The notes beneath the pieces are model-generated. The model did not search any database and was not told where the DNA came from. It worked only from the letters and a program-made list of their open reading frames with translations. DNA of 64,000 nt, taken from the NCBI GenBank assembly GCA_025354865.1, contig JANXMB010000075.1:1-64000 (forward strand), in the 5' to 3' direction. A program made the position numbers and the translations under genes. The DNA is from Acetobacteraceae bacterium. GTDB taxonomy: Bacteria > Pseudomonadota > Alphaproteobacteria > Acetobacterales > Acetobacteraceae. Below are positions 1 to 7,894 of the stretch, in pieces (within the stretch, counting starts at the first letter, position 1; every line of letters starts with the position of its first letter).

Positions 1-653
1 CACGGCTCGCTGCGCGATTGGCCGCCGGACACCGGGACGAAACCCACCGCACCGGCCGCCGTCAGGCGCACGCGGAACGCATCGGTGTCCGCAAAGGGGC
101 TGACCGCGCAGCCGTCGTCGCGGTTGTGCACGATCAACACCGGCACCCGAATGCGCTCGGCCGCCACCTGCTGCATCCCCCGCGCCCAGACCGAGGACGT
201 GAGCACCACGCCCGCAACCGCCGGCGGCCCGACCGCAACGGCGCCGACCCCGGCCGAGATCGACCCGTTGCTGGTGCCGATCAACCAGAGCGGCACCGCA
301 CTACGCGCTTTCAGCATCGCAACGACCGCGGCGATATCCTGCGCATGCGCCGCGCCGCCGCGAAAATGCCAGTCGATGCCCTGCGGCCGGTCGGACGGCG
401 CATCCACCACCGCGACGTTGAACCCGGCCTCGGAGAACCGGGGCGCCACCCGCAACAGGAAATTGTTGCGCACCATCGCCACCGACCCGTTGCCGCCGGG
501 AAACAACACGGCGGTCGCGATCGGCTTCGCGGCCGGGGTGACCGTGACCTGGACCGTCACCCCCGGCCGGGTCGGCACGTCGATCCGATCTTGCGCTCGG
601 GCGGCGGGGGGCAACGACAACAGCAGCAGCAACCAGACAAACCGACGGACCAT
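1..653 (-). CDS. Secreted alpha/beta hydrolase, 3' end cut by window edge
   Basis: The first 217 codons are visible and the gene runs off the left edge. Residues 1-20 form a signal peptide (MVRR, then a run of Leu, then an AxA-type site ending PPAARA), so the product is exported. The mature part has an oxyanion region (LFPGGNGSV), a nucleophile elbow G-T-S-N-G that fits GxSxG, and HNRDDGC near the cut, where the family usually places its catalytic Asp. The catalytic His would lie beyond the window. The substrate cannot be read from the sequence. The family includes dienelactone-hydrolase-like and esterase-like enzymes. The ATG at 653 is chosen because the signal peptide begins directly at it. 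Confidence 0.75.
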   Translation of the reverse strand, partial: MVRRFVWLLLLLSLPPAARAQDRIDVPTRPGVTVQVTVTPAAKPIATAVLFPGGNGSVAMVRNNFLLRVAPRFSEAGFNVAVVDAPSDRPQGIDWHFRGGAAHAQDIAAVVAMLKARSAVPLWLIGTSNGSISAGVGAVAVGPPAVAGVVLTSSVWARGMQQVAAERIRVPVLIVHNRDDGCAVSPFADTDAFRVRLTAAGAVGFVPVSGGQSRSEP

Positions 654-736
654 GGCCTGTTTCCTTCGCGGGTTGTCCGGGACGATACGACAGAACGACG
701 GCACTGCCGACTGTTTCGGTGTACAATGCTCGGACG

Positions 737-1195
737 ATGGAGATTGCCTGCGTGGACCCCGACGCCGAACGCGCGAAGCTGGCCGACGCAATCGCGCTCG
801 GGCAGGGCGAAACCCATCCGCGCGCGCGGTTTCGCCTCGCCCGCGCCCTGCTGCGCGATCGCGCCATGCAGGCGCTGGACGGGACCGCCGGCGCACCGCT
901 GGCCGAGACGCTGCAACGCGCCGAGGGCCGCCCCAACACCCCAGCTCTGCGCGCGCTCGGTGTTCTTCTGGTCCAGGCGCTGGGTGTCCCGAACCTGATC
1001 GATGCCGGCTACCCGGCCATACAACGGTATCTGGAGCAGGTGTTGCATCACCCCCTGCATCGCGCCCGCTACCCGTTCGAGGGCAGCGCCGAGGCGAAAC
1101 GCGCCTGCCTCGAACGCCTGCATGTCAGCCTAGCCGAGCACATGCGGCCGTTCGAACCGTCGATTCCGTTGTGGATTTCGGGGAACCGGCCGTGA
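737..1195 (+). CDS. Hypothetical protein, 152 aa
   Basis: I do not recognise this gene. It encodes an Ala/Arg/Leu-rich, probably helical soluble protein with no signal peptide or membrane segment (MEIACVDPDAERAKLADAI at the start, PLWISGNRP at the end). A GTG at 719 would add six residues; neither start has a clear ribosome binding site. It is divergent from the hydrolase at 653 and convergent with the XRE gene, whose stop lies 8 bp beyond its own. Coding is supported by a long open frame with amino-acid use typical of the neighbours, but overlapping open frames occur here, so confidence is moderate. Confidence 0.55.
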   Translation: MEIACVDPDAERAKLADAIALGQGETHPRARFRLARALLRDRAMQALDGTAGAPLAETLQRAEGRPNTPALRALGVLLVQALGVPNLIDAGYPAIQRYLEQVLHHPLHRARYPFEGSAEAKRACLERLHVSLAEHMRPFEPSIPLWISGNRP

Positions 1196-1202
1196 TCCGG
1201 GG

Positions 1203-1535
1203 TTAGCTGCTGGCGAGGCGGCGGGCCATGCGGAGGACGATCTGCCGATCCTCCGGCGCGCATTCCCGATAGAGGCGTAGCAGCGCCATCTCGTCGCCCT
1301 GGCGGGCCTCGGTGGGGGCGCGTTTTTCGTTGCCGTACATCAGATACTCGACCCCGACATCGAGCATGGCGGCGATGCGGGTCAGATTGCCGGTGATCTG
1401 GCCGGCGCGGCCGGTTTCCCACTGCGCCACGGCGCTACGGGACACGCCGACGGCCAGCGAGAGCTGGTCCTGGGTCCAGCCGCGTTCCTGGCGGACTTCC
1501 TTGATTCGGGCGCCGATCTGGGCGGGGTCGCTCAT
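1203..1535 (-). CDS. XRE-family helix-turn-helix regulator, 110 aa
   Basis: A small DNA-binding protein. Residues about 7-65 form a Cro/CI-type helix-turn-helix (IGARIKEVRQERGWTQDQL, then LAVGVSRSAVAQWETG as the recognition region). The C-terminal third is short and acidic/basic with no ligand-binding domain, so it is a compact phage-like or defence-type regulator. The start at 1535 (MSDPAQIG) is preferred over an upstream in-frame ATG because the domain begins here. It is transcribed away from two small genes at 1754 and 2074. The gap between them holds GTTA/TAAC palindromic elements that may be its operators (inference). Confidence 0.85.
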   Translation of the reverse strand: MSDPAQIGARIKEVRQERGWTQDQLSLAVGVSRSAVAQWETGRAGQITGNLTRIAAMLDVGVEYLMYGNEKRAPTEARQGDEMALLRLYRECAPEDRQIVLRMARRLASS

Positions 1536-1586
1536 GGCGTGGCATCCCTTGGGGGTTGTGTGGGCGATGTTTGGGTTCGCATGGCC

Positions 1587-1611
1587 GTTAGTGTAACTCA
1601 ACCTCCCTAAC
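1587..1611. promoter_or_regulatory. Palindromic elements upstream of the XRE gene
   Basis: GTTA-GTG-TAAC lies at 1587-1597, and the longer pair GTTAG/CTAAC spans 1587-1611 with a 15-bp spacer. They sit 52-76 bp upstream of the XRE start codon, in the region expected to hold its promoter. An autoregulatory operator is an inference. Confidence 0.35.
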
Positions 1612-1726
1612 ATTACCAGCGTTGGTTGCGACGGGTTCGGGGTGCGCTGGAGGGTGGCGGCACCCGCTAACCGGAATGTTATTATTATTGACTTTATCGG
1701 CGGCGACCCCTAACTGTGCCCTTGTT

Positions 1727-1741
1727 GTTATAAATGATAAC
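1727..1741. promoter_or_regulatory. Operator-like palindrome GTTAT-N5-ATAAC, copy 1
   Basis: GTTAT (1727-1731) and ATAAC (1737-1741) form a perfect inverted repeat with a 5-bp spacer. It is nested in a longer imperfect palindrome (CCTTGTT at 1720-1726, AACAAGG at 1739-1745). The right arm runs into the AAGGAG ribosome binding site of the gene at 1754, so a bound repressor could block initiation. A half-matching copy (GTTAT-N5-TTGAC) starts at 1678. Confidence 0.5.
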
Positions 1742-1753
1742 AAGGAGACCCCG

Positions 1754-2044
1754 ATGCCGAAGAAACTCGTCTGGACCGATGCGCAGGATACCACCATCCG
1801 ACGGCTGCGCGCGGAAGGCGCCACCTGGGATACCATCGCCGCGGATTTGCACGTCACCCGCTGGACCGCCATCGAGCGCGGCCGTCGCATCGGTGCTCGG
1901 CCGCCGCCGCCCGGCTTCGAGCCGCCGCCGGACGATCCCAACCGCGATCCGCTGCCGGCCGGGCATCCGATCGCCTGGAACGCCATCGTGTGCGGCACAG
2001 GGTTGGAGGACGTGCCCTACGGATCGGTCGTCATCAAGGCCTGA
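1754..2044 (+). CDS. Small putative DNA-binding protein, 96 aa
   Basis: The N-terminal half reads like a Myb/SANT or helix-turn-helix module: LVWTDAQDTTIRRLRAEG, then TWDTIAADLHVTRWTAIERG with the shape of a recognition helix. The C-terminal half is Pro-rich (PPPPGFEPPPDD) and probably disordered. The start at 1754 has a strong ribosome binding site (AAGGAG at 1742-1747). It is followed 29 bp later by the gene at 2074, and each gene has the same GTTAT-N5-ATAAC palindrome in front of it, so they look like a co-regulated pair of phage-like genes. The function is not known; a GcrA-like or phage regulator role is only a guess. Confidence 0.65.
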   Translation: MPKKLVWTDAQDTTIRRLRAEGATWDTIAADLHVTRWTAIERGRRIGARPPPPGFEPPPDDPNRDPLPAGHPIAWNAIVCGTGLEDVPYGSVVIKA

Positions 2045-2047
2045 ATT

Positions 2048-2062
2048 GTTATTATATATAAC
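2048..2062. promoter_or_regulatory. Operator-like palindrome GTTAT-N5-ATAAC, copy 2
   Basis: GTTAT (2048-2052), TATAT spacer, ATAAC (2058-2062): the same arms and spacing as the copy at 1727-1741. It lies between the stop of the preceding gene (2042-2044) and the ribosome binding site (TGGAGA at 2063-2068) of the gene at 2074. Confidence 0.5.
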
Positions 2063-2073
2063 TGGAGATCGCC

Positions 2074-2511
2074 ATGTACAATCAAACCGACACCGACCGC
2101 CCCGTTATCGACGCCGATTGGGTCGTCTACCGGTTGGAGGAAGCCGGCGCCACGCTGCTCGCGCTGCCGGGAACCGGATGGAGTACCAAGCTGCGCAGTT
2201 CCTCCCTCGACATCGTGCGCACCGCGTTGGAGGCGTATGGCTGGACCGATGCCCCCATCCGCCCGGCGGTCCCGTCAGCGGAAAAAATCTCCCGCATGGA
2301 TGAGGCTTTGGCCTGGATCTCGTCTATTCCGCTGGATCGCTACGTGCTGCGCCGCGTCGTTGGCGCCCGCTCGTTGGTGCATCCGCTGACGGATCGGCAT
2401 TTATATCCCTGGCGGCGGCTGGGGGCCGCGCTGGGGGCCGACCACAAAGCGGTGCAACGCTGGCACGCCCAGGGCATCGGCATGATCGTGCGGGCGTTGC
2501 AGGCCGGATGA
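2074..2511 (+). CDS. Phage-like protein resembling DUF6362, 145 aa
   Basis: The layout matches, from memory, the DUF6362 family found in alphaproteobacterial prophages. It has an N-terminal helical part (ADWVVYRLEEAGATLLALPG), a central WP-like segment (SSSLDIVRTALEAYGW), an SRMDEALAWI motif, and a C-terminal helix-turn-helix-like stretch (WRRLGAALGADHKAVQRWHA). The last segment suggests a sigma-like or terminase-small-subunit-like DNA contact, but no role is proven. A GGAGA ribosome binding site lies just before the ATG. With the XRE gene and the gene at 1754 it may be the remnant of a prophage or a small integrated element; no integrase is visible in the window. Confidence 0.6.
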   Translation: MYNQTDTDRPVIDADWVVYRLEEAGATLLALPGTGWSTKLRSSSLDIVRTALEAYGWTDAPIRPAVPSAEKISRMDEALAWISSIPLDRYVLRRVVGARSLVHPLTDRHLYPWRRLGAALGADHKAVQRWHAQGIGMIVRALQAG

Positions 2512-2560
2512 ATTCTCGCCCCGCATCGCTGAATCCGTGGGCGCGGTGCGGGGGATTCGA

Positions 2561-3094
2561 TCAGGGGTGTTTGTGGATGGGATCGACCCAGTAGACCGAT
2601 TCCGGCTTTTCCGCCGCCTCGATCTCCAGGTTCACCACCACGGCATCGTTGCCGCTGCGGACCAGGACGCATTCCAGGGCCTCATCCGTACTGGCGTTGA
2701 TTTCCTGGTGCGGGACGTAGGGGGGGACGAAGATGAAATCGCCGGCCTCGGCTTCCGCCACGTATTCCAGTTTCTCGCCCCAGCGCATCCGGGCCTTGCC
2801 TTTCACCACGTAGATCACGCTTTCCAGCGCGCCGTGATGGTGGGCGCCGGTTTTGGCGTTGGCATGGATATTGACGGTGCCGGCCCAGATTTTCTGCGCG
2901 CCGACCCGCGCGAGGTTGATGGCGGCGGCGCGGTTCATGCCGGGGGTTTGCGCGGTGTTGGTGTCGAGCTGGTCGCCCTTGATCACCCGCACGCCGTTCA
3001 GCCGCCAGTCCACCTGGGCGTGGTCGTGCCCATGGTCGTGCCCGTGGTCGTGGGAATGCCCATCGGAATGGTCATGGTCGTGGGAATGGCTCAT
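2561..3094 (-). CDS. Cupin-domain protein with histidine-rich N-terminus, 177 aa
   Basis: Residues 2-27 are a His/Asp/Gly-rich arm (HSHDHDHSDGHSHDHGHD and more), typical of metal-storage or metal-delivery tails. Residues about 65-150 form a single cupin barrel. Motif 1 is seen as AHHHGALESVIYVVKG, and motif 2 is around GDFIFVPPYVPHQEIN. The metal-binding His residues of the cupin are present. Members act as small dioxygenases, isomerases or sensors; this one cannot be assigned a substrate. The start at 3094 (MSHSHDH) is preferred over an upstream in-frame ATG because the His-rich arm starts here. It is divergent from the Nudix-like gene at 3204. Confidence 0.8.
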   Translation of the reverse strand: MSHSHDHDHSDGHSHDHGHDHGHDHAQVDWRLNGVRVIKGDQLDTNTAQTPGMNRAAAINLARVGAQKIWAGTVNIHANAKTGAHHHGALESVIYVVKGKARMRWGEKLEYVAEAEAGDFIFVPPYVPHQEINASTDEALECVLVRSGNDAVVVNLEIEAAEKPESVYWVDPIHKHP

Positions 3095-3203
3095 GGGGGG
3101 GGGTTGCTCCGCCGTCGCGTATGGGGTGCCCTTGTCGCGCAATGCGCCGGCTTCGGGAAGCCCCGAGCGGCGCCCCGCTTTTCAACGGCATCGGGACGGC
3201 TGC

Positions 3204-3977
3204 ATGACCGGTTTCATCGTCCACGACCTGCTGCCGACCGCCACCGTGCGCGTCGTCCGCGCCATGCCGCCGCTGTCGCCCGCTTTGGATGCGGCGGTGG
3301 AGCAGCGGTGGCGCCACGCTTGCGCGCGCGTCGAGGCCGGTGGTGCCGGACGCATGTTCAACGGGCTTGTGTTCAGCGTCGATCGTATCGAACCGCAGGC
3401 GATAACCGGGCATCTGACCGAGTACCGCCGGCTGGTCGCGCAGATGGAGGATCCCGCCTTGTTCGCCGACCTCGGCATCCGTTCCCTGTCCACCTGCGGC
3501 GTGCTGCGTTGCAGCGACGGGGTGCCGTTCGGGCAGCGTCCGGCGGCGGCGATCTATCAGCCCGGCATGTGGCAGATGCCGCCGGCCGGCAGCGTCGATG
3601 CGCAGGCCGTTGCCGCCGATGGCACCGTCGATCTCGCCAGCCAGATGCGCCGGGAATTGCAGGAGGAACTCGGCCTCGATCCCCGCCGGGTTGGCCGCCC
3701 AATGCCGCTTTGCGTCGTCGAGCATCCGGGCAGCCACGTCGCCGATTGCGGCATGGCGATCGGCGGGCTGGCGACGCACACGCTGACCGGGGCCGAGGCT
3801 CTGGCCGCCCATCGGGCCGCCGGCAACACCGAATACGCCACCATTCGGATCGTGCCGGACGCCGAATTGCCGGACTTCGTTGCCTGGGCCGGCGCCGCGC
3901 TGGTGCCCCCGGCGCGGGAATTCCTGTTCCGTCTGGGATTATTGGATCAGGGACTTTCGCCGCCCTCGGCGCCGTAG
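3204..3977 (+). CDS. Nudix-like hydrolase with degenerate box, 257 aa
   Basis: Residues about 130-165 contain MRRELQEELGLDPR, which matches the core REUXEEXGU of the Nudix box. The upstream Gly and Glu of the full GX5EX7 pattern are not in register, so the box is incomplete. The N-terminal about 90 residues resemble the extension of some plant-type or actinobacterial Nudix relatives. No signal peptide is seen. The substrate, if any, would be a nucleoside diphosphate derivative. The last 31 bp overlap the convergent cupin gene. ATG 3204 is chosen because the frame upstream lies in the promoter region of the divergent cupin gene. Confidence 0.6.
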   Translation: MTGFIVHDLLPTATVRVVRAMPPLSPALDAAVEQRWRHACARVEAGGAGRMFNGLVFSVDRIEPQAITGHLTEYRRLVAQMEDPALFADLGIRSLSTCGVLRCSDGVPFGQRPAAAIYQPGMWQMPPAGSVDAQAVAADGTVDLASQMRRELQEELGLDPRRVGRPMPLCVVEHPGSHVADCGMAIGGLATHTLTGAEALAAHRAAGNTEYATIRIVPDAELPDFVAWAGAALVPPAREFLFRLGLLDQGLSPPSAP

Positions 3978-4276
3978 AACACCACCCAGGTGGCAAAATC
4001 GGCGGAGAAATCCTCGAACCGATGCACGTCTCCCGCTGCGGCGAACAGCACGTCGTGCGGGCCGAACGCCACCCGCTCCGCCCCGCGCACGAAAGTGCCG
4101 GTGCCGGCGGCGACGATGTAAAGCTCGTCCTGGTCGTGCGGGGTCTGCGGATCGCTGCCCTTCGGCGCGTACCATCGCAGGCTCATGCTGCCATGCTGCA
4201 ACATCAGCGCCGACAACCGCCCCGGCGGCATGGGCGCAATTGCCGCTTCCCGGCGGGTTACCAACGTCGCGACCAT
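3947..4276 (-). CDS. Small cupin protein, 109 aa
   Basis: A single-domain cupin. HDQDELYIVAAGTGTFVRG is motif 1 (H-x-x-x-E-x-Y), and GPHDVLFAAAGDVHRFEDF is motif 2 with its His. These residues usually bind one metal ion. The size and the whole-length fold match stand-alone cupins related to mannose-6-phosphate isomerase type II tails. The substrate is unknown. It is divergent from the TetR gene at 4424 across a 147-bp gap and convergent with the Nudix-like gene. The start at 4276 was chosen because it gives the full barrel without unrelated N-terminal sequence. Confidence 0.75.
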   Translation of the reverse strand: MVATLVTRREAAIAPMPPGRLSALMLQHGSMSLRWYAPKGSDPQTPHDQDELYIVAAGTGTFVRGAERVAFGPHDVLFAAAGDVHRFEDFSADFATWVVFYGAEGGESP

Positions 4277-4423
4277 GCCATCCCCCTGCCGCGCCGATAG
4301 CGGAAGCCTGCGCCGAGGCGCCCTCGCCCCCACAGGACCAATCGCCGCCACCGATGCCGGTCCGTTGCATCCGCCGCGCACTTCGCCGTTGCGGTAAAAC
4401 CGTCCAGACGGTACAGTGGCGCC

Positions 4424-4981
4424 ATGACCGATCCCACCACCCAAACACGCATCCTCGATGCCGCCGAAGCGCTTGTCCGCACCCGCGGCGTCGGCGGGTT
4501 GACGCTCGATGCCGCAGCGCAGGCGGCGGGGGTGTCGAAGGGCGGGTTGCTGTATCATTTCGCCTCCAAGGAAGCGCTGCTCGACGCGCTGCTGAAGCGC
4601 CTCGCCGCCTTCATCGCCGAGGATTTCGCAGCCGGCATCGCCGCCGAGGCCGAAGGGCCGGGGCGGGTCGCACGCGCCATGCTCACCTGGTCCCTCGGCC
4701 TGCCGCGCGACGAAACCAACGAACGTTGCGACCGCTCCGCTGCGGTGTTTCTCGCCGCGTTCCATCACGATCCCGCGCTGCTCGATCCCGTGCGGACGCA
4801 ATTCGCGCGGATGCGGGAGGCAGTGGCACAGGATGGGCTGCCGGCGGGGCATGGCATGGCCATCATGGCCGCCGGGGATGGGTTGTTCATGGCGCGGATC
4901 TTCGGGCTTTACACATTGGAACAGCACGAACGCCAAGCCGTGCACGCCGCATTGACCACTTTGTTGGGGGCCGCACGATGA
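4424..4981 (+). CDS. TetR-family regulator, 185 aa
   Basis: Residues about 5-55 are a TetR helix-turn-helix (ILDAAEALVRTRGVGGLTLD, then AAGVSKGGLLYHFASKEALL, with the family signature GxLYxHFxxKExL). The remaining helices form a TetR_C-type ligand pocket and dimer interface. Its stop codon overlaps the start of the adaptor gene (ATGA at 4978-4981), so it is co-transcribed with the devBCA-type exporter and probably represses its own operon until an exported compound binds. The divergent gap 4277-4423 would hold the operator. The ligand is unknown. Confidence 0.88.
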   Translation: MTDPTTQTRILDAAEALVRTRGVGGLTLDAAAQAAGVSKGGLLYHFASKEALLDALLKRLAAFIAEDFAAGIAAEAEGPGRVARAMLTWSLGLPRDETNERCDRSAAVFLAAFHHDPALLDPVRTQFARMREAVAQDGLPAGHGMAIMAAGDGLFMARIFGLYTLEQHERQAVHAALTTLLGAAR

Positions 4982-6003
4982 TCCGCACGCTGTTATTGGC
5001 CGGCGTCGCGCTGGTCGGGCTGGCCGCCTTTCTGGTGCTGCAACGGGTGCCCGCTGCCTCGGTTCCCACCGACATCGTCGCCGCCCTGCCACCGGGAGTC
5101 GGTGCGCTCGGCCGCATCGAACCGGCGTCCCGCATTCGCAAACTGGCGCAGCCCGGCGGGTTCTCGGTCAATCGGGTGGAAACCCTGACCGTCAACGAAG
5201 GCGATCGGGTGGCGGCCGGGCAGGTCCTCGGCACTTTGTCCGACGCGGTGCAGAAGGACGGTACCGCCTTGCAGGCCGAAGCGGCGGCGGCCGAGGCGCA
5301 GGCCCATCTGCTGCGGGTCGAAGCCGGCGGCCGACCCAGCGAAATCGCCGAACAACAGGCCCGCATCGCCAGTCTGATCGAGCAGGAACGCATCACGCGG
5401 TTGGATGCCGAGCGGGCGGAGCAGTTGGTGCCGAGCGGAGCGGGGGCAAGGGCAACGGCGGAGCGGAATCGGGCGGCGGCGGCGCGGGCGACGGCGGATC
5501 GGCTCGCGGCGATCGCGCAATTGGAAACCTTGGCGCATCCTCGGGCGGAGGATGTGGCCATCGCGGCGGCGCAATTGCGGGGGGCGCAGGGCACTCTGGC
5601 GCGCGCGCGTGCCGACGCCGCCTTGTCCCGCGTCGTCGCCCCGATCGCCGGCACCGTCATCAAAATTTACGCTCGGAGCGGCGACCTGATCGGCACCGAC
5701 GGGCTCCTGGATCTCGCGGACCTCGACAGCATGGACGTGGTGGCCGACGTCTACGAAACCGACCTGCCCCGGTTGCATGCCGGGGCGGAGGCAGCGGTGA
5801 TCGTGCCCGGCGATACCAAGCGCTACAAAGCCACCGTGCGGGAAATCGGCTGGCTGGTGCGGCGCACGACGCAGGCCGGTACCGACCCCGTCGCCGCCGT
5901 CGATGCCCGATCGGTGGAGGTGCGACTGACCCTCGACGAAGCCGGGCGGCTTGCCTTGCGCCAGCGCACCAACATGCAGGTGCAGGTGGCGATCGCGCCG
6001 TGA
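4978..6003 (+). CDS. DevB/HlyD-type membrane fusion protein, 341 aa
   Basis: A periplasmic adaptor of an ABC exporter. Residues about 3-22 form an N-terminal membrane anchor (MIRTLLLAGVALVGLAAFLV). A biotinyl-lipoyl half-motif follows around 60-95 (ETLTVNEGDRVAAGQVLGTL), then a long Ala/Glu/Arg coiled-coil hairpin (about 100-215), then the second lipoyl half (SRVVAPIAGTVIKIYARSGD) and a beta-barrel domain. The RIEP segment near residue 45 is common in DevB-type adaptors. The start overlaps the TetR stop, and its own stop overlaps the permease start, showing tight translational coupling. It would link the inner-membrane permease to an outer membrane channel encoded elsewhere. Confidence 0.85.
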   Translation: MIRTLLLAGVALVGLAAFLVLQRVPAASVPTDIVAALPPGVGALGRIEPASRIRKLAQPGGFSVNRVETLTVNEGDRVAAGQVLGTLSDAVQKDGTALQAEAAAAEAQAHLLRVEAGGRPSEIAEQQARIASLIEQERITRLDAERAEQLVPSGAGARATAERNRAAAARATADRLAAIAQLETLAHPRAEDVAIAAAQLRGAQGTLARARADAALSRVVAPIAGTVIKIYARSGDLIGTDGLLDLADLDSMDVVADVYETDLPRLHAGAEAAVIVPGDTKRYKATVREIGWLVRRTTQAGTDPVAAVDARSVEVRLTLDEAGRLALRQRTNMQVQVAIAP

Positions 6004-7160
6004 CAGCGTTGCTTCCGTTTCGCCTCGCGTGGCGGCAATTGCGTGCCGAGCGGGCGCGGTTGTTGTCGGCGATTGCCGGGGTGATGTTTGCCTGCGTGCT
6101 GGTGTTCATGCAGTTGGGCTTCCGCAGCGCGTTGTTCGACAGCGCCACGGCCCTGCCGCAGGCGATGCGCGGCGAATTGTTCCTGATCCACCCGCTGACC
6201 ACCGCTTTGTTCCGCCCGGAATCCTTCCCCCGGGTGCGCGCCTACCAGACCCTGGCGATCCCCGAGGTCGCGGTCGCCGTGCCGATCTACATGACGCAAT
6301 CGATCTGGCGGAACCCGGTCAACGGCAGCCATCGCGCCATCCAGTTGATCGGCTTCGATACCGAGGCGGGGGCGGTGAGTTTCCCGGGCCTCGCGGCGTT
6401 GATCCCCGCCCTGAAGCGACCGGACACGATCGCATTCGACTGGAAATCCCGCCCGGAATTCGGCCCGGTGCCGGCGTTGCTGGCGGCGAAAGGGCCGATC
6501 GTGGTGCAGATCGGCAATCGGGAGGTCGAAATCGTCGGCACCGTCGCGCTGGGCGCCAGCTTCGGCGCGGACGGCAATGCGGTCATGAGCGAGACCAACT
6601 TCCGCCGCATCGCCAAAGATCGGCGGGTCAGCAACATCGATCTGGTGGCGCTGCGGCTGCGCGAGGGTGCCGATCCGATTGCGGTGCAGCGGGCCTTGAC
6701 CGCGCTGCTGCCGGCGGATGTGCGGGTGGTGACGCACGACGAGCTGGTGGCGTGGGAGCGCAACTACTGGGAAACCGCGACCCCGATCGGCTTCATCTTC
6801 GCCTTCGGCAGCGCGATGGGCCTGATCGTTGGCATGGTCATCGTCTACCAGATCCTGTTCGCCGACGTCGCCAGCCACATAGCGGAGTATGCAACGTTGA
6901 AAGCGATGGGGTTCGGCGCGGCCTATCTGCGGCTGGTGGTGATGGGTGCGGCGGCGATTCTGGCCGGGTTGGGCTTCGTGCCGGGGGTTCTGGCCTCCGC
7001 CGGGTTATACAACGTGGTGGCGAAAGCGACGCTGCTGCCGCTGCGGATGGAGGCCGATCGCGGCGTGCTGGTGCTGGCGTTGATTTTCGGCATGTGCGCG
7101 GTCGCCGGGCTGCTGGCGATGCGCAAGCTGCGCGATGCCGATCCGGCGGATATGTTCTGA
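6000..7160 (+). CDS. DevC-type ABC transporter permease (FtsX/MacB fold), 386 aa
   Basis: The inner-membrane subunit of the exporter. The N-terminal helix (LLSAIAGVMFACVLVFMQL) is followed by a large periplasmic domain (about residues 40-260), and three C-terminal helices (about 265-375) hold the FtsX-type core. The layout of one plus three helices and the early FMQLGFR motif fit DevC. It starts with GTG at 6000 within the GTGA overlap of the adaptor stop; no better ATG lies nearby. It ends with a one-base overlap onto the ATPase start (TGATG at 7158-7162). With DevB and DevA homologues it forms a MacB-like tripartite pump whose substrate cannot be told from the sequence. Confidence 0.85.
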   Translation: MTALLPFRLAWRQLRAERARLLSAIAGVMFACVLVFMQLGFRSALFDSATALPQAMRGELFLIHPLTTALFRPESFPRVRAYQTLAIPEVAVAVPIYMTQSIWRNPVNGSHRAIQLIGFDTEAGAVSFPGLAALIPALKRPDTIAFDWKSRPEFGPVPALLAAKGPIVVQIGNREVEIVGTVALGASFGADGNAVMSETNFRRIAKDRRVSNIDLVALRLREGADPIAVQRALTALLPADVRVVTHDELVAWERNYWETATPIGFIFAFGSAMGLIVGMVIVYQILFADVASHIAEYATLKAMGFGAAYLRLVVMGAAAILAGLGFVPGVLASAGLYNVVAKATLLPLRMEADRGVLVLALIFGMCAVAGLLAMRKLRDADPADMF

Positions 7161-7840
7161 TGCACCCGGTCGAACTTGCCGGCGTGAACTATGCGTATGG
7201 CGAAGGCAGTTTGCGCCGCCCGGTGCTACGCGACCTCGATCTGACCGTCGCGGCGGGGGAGATTGTGTTGCTCACCGGCCCGTCCGGCAGCGGCAAGACC
7301 ACTTTGCTCACGTTGGTCGGCGCGTTGCGCGCGATGCAGCAAGGCCAATGTTCGGTGTTGGGGCAGGAATTGATGGGCGCACCGGAGTCGGTGCGGGTCG
7401 GGTTGCGGCGGCGCATTGGGTTCATTTTCCAGAACCACAACCTGCTGGGTTTCCTGACCGCCGCGCAGAACGTCGCCATGTCGCTGGAACTGCATCCCGC
7501 TTTCGGCAATGAGGCCGAACGCCTGCGCGCGGCGGAGCGGATGCTGGACCGGGTGGGGATGGCGGATTTCGCGCATACGGTGCCGGCGAAACTGTCCGGC
7601 GGGCAGCGCCAGCGGGTTGCCGTCGCGCGGGCTTTGGTCGCCAGCCCCGGTTTGATCCTGGCCGACGAGCCGACCGCCGCGCTGGACCGCCAAAGCGGCC
7701 GCGACGTCGTCGAGTTGATGCGCGACCTCGCTCGGACATCCGGCGTGCCGATCCTGCTGGTGACCCACGATCCGCGCATTCTGGATGTGGCGGATCGGGT
7801 GGTGAACATGGAAGACGGGCGGGTGGTGGTCGGAAGCTAA
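7160..7840 (+). CDS. DevA-type ABC transporter ATPase, 226 aa
   Basis: The nucleotide-binding subunit of the same exporter. Walker A is GPSGSGKTT at about residue 40, the Q-loop is FIFQNHNL, the signature is LSGGQRQRVAVARAL, Walker B is LILADEPTAALD, and the switch is LVTHD. The length is typical of LolD/MacB/DevA ATPases, and the insert after the Q-loop (LLGFLTAAQNV) matches the DevA subgroup. It is the last gene of the TetR-devBCA operon; uvrB follows after a 54-bp gap with its own ribosome binding site. Confidence 0.9.
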   Translation: MHPVELAGVNYAYGEGSLRRPVLRDLDLTVAAGEIVLLTGPSGSGKTTLLTLVGALRAMQQGQCSVLGQELMGAPESVRVGLRRRIGFIFQNHNLLGFLTAAQNVAMSLELHPAFGNEAERLRAAERMLDRVGMADFAHTVPAKLSGGQRQRVAVARALVASPGLILADEPTAALDRQSGRDVVELMRDLARTSGVPILLVTHDPRILDVADRVVNMEDGRVVVGS

Positions 7841-7894
7841 CGGCCCCTCGACGCCAAGGCCGGAAACCGCGATCCTGCGGGCAAGGAGCAACCT

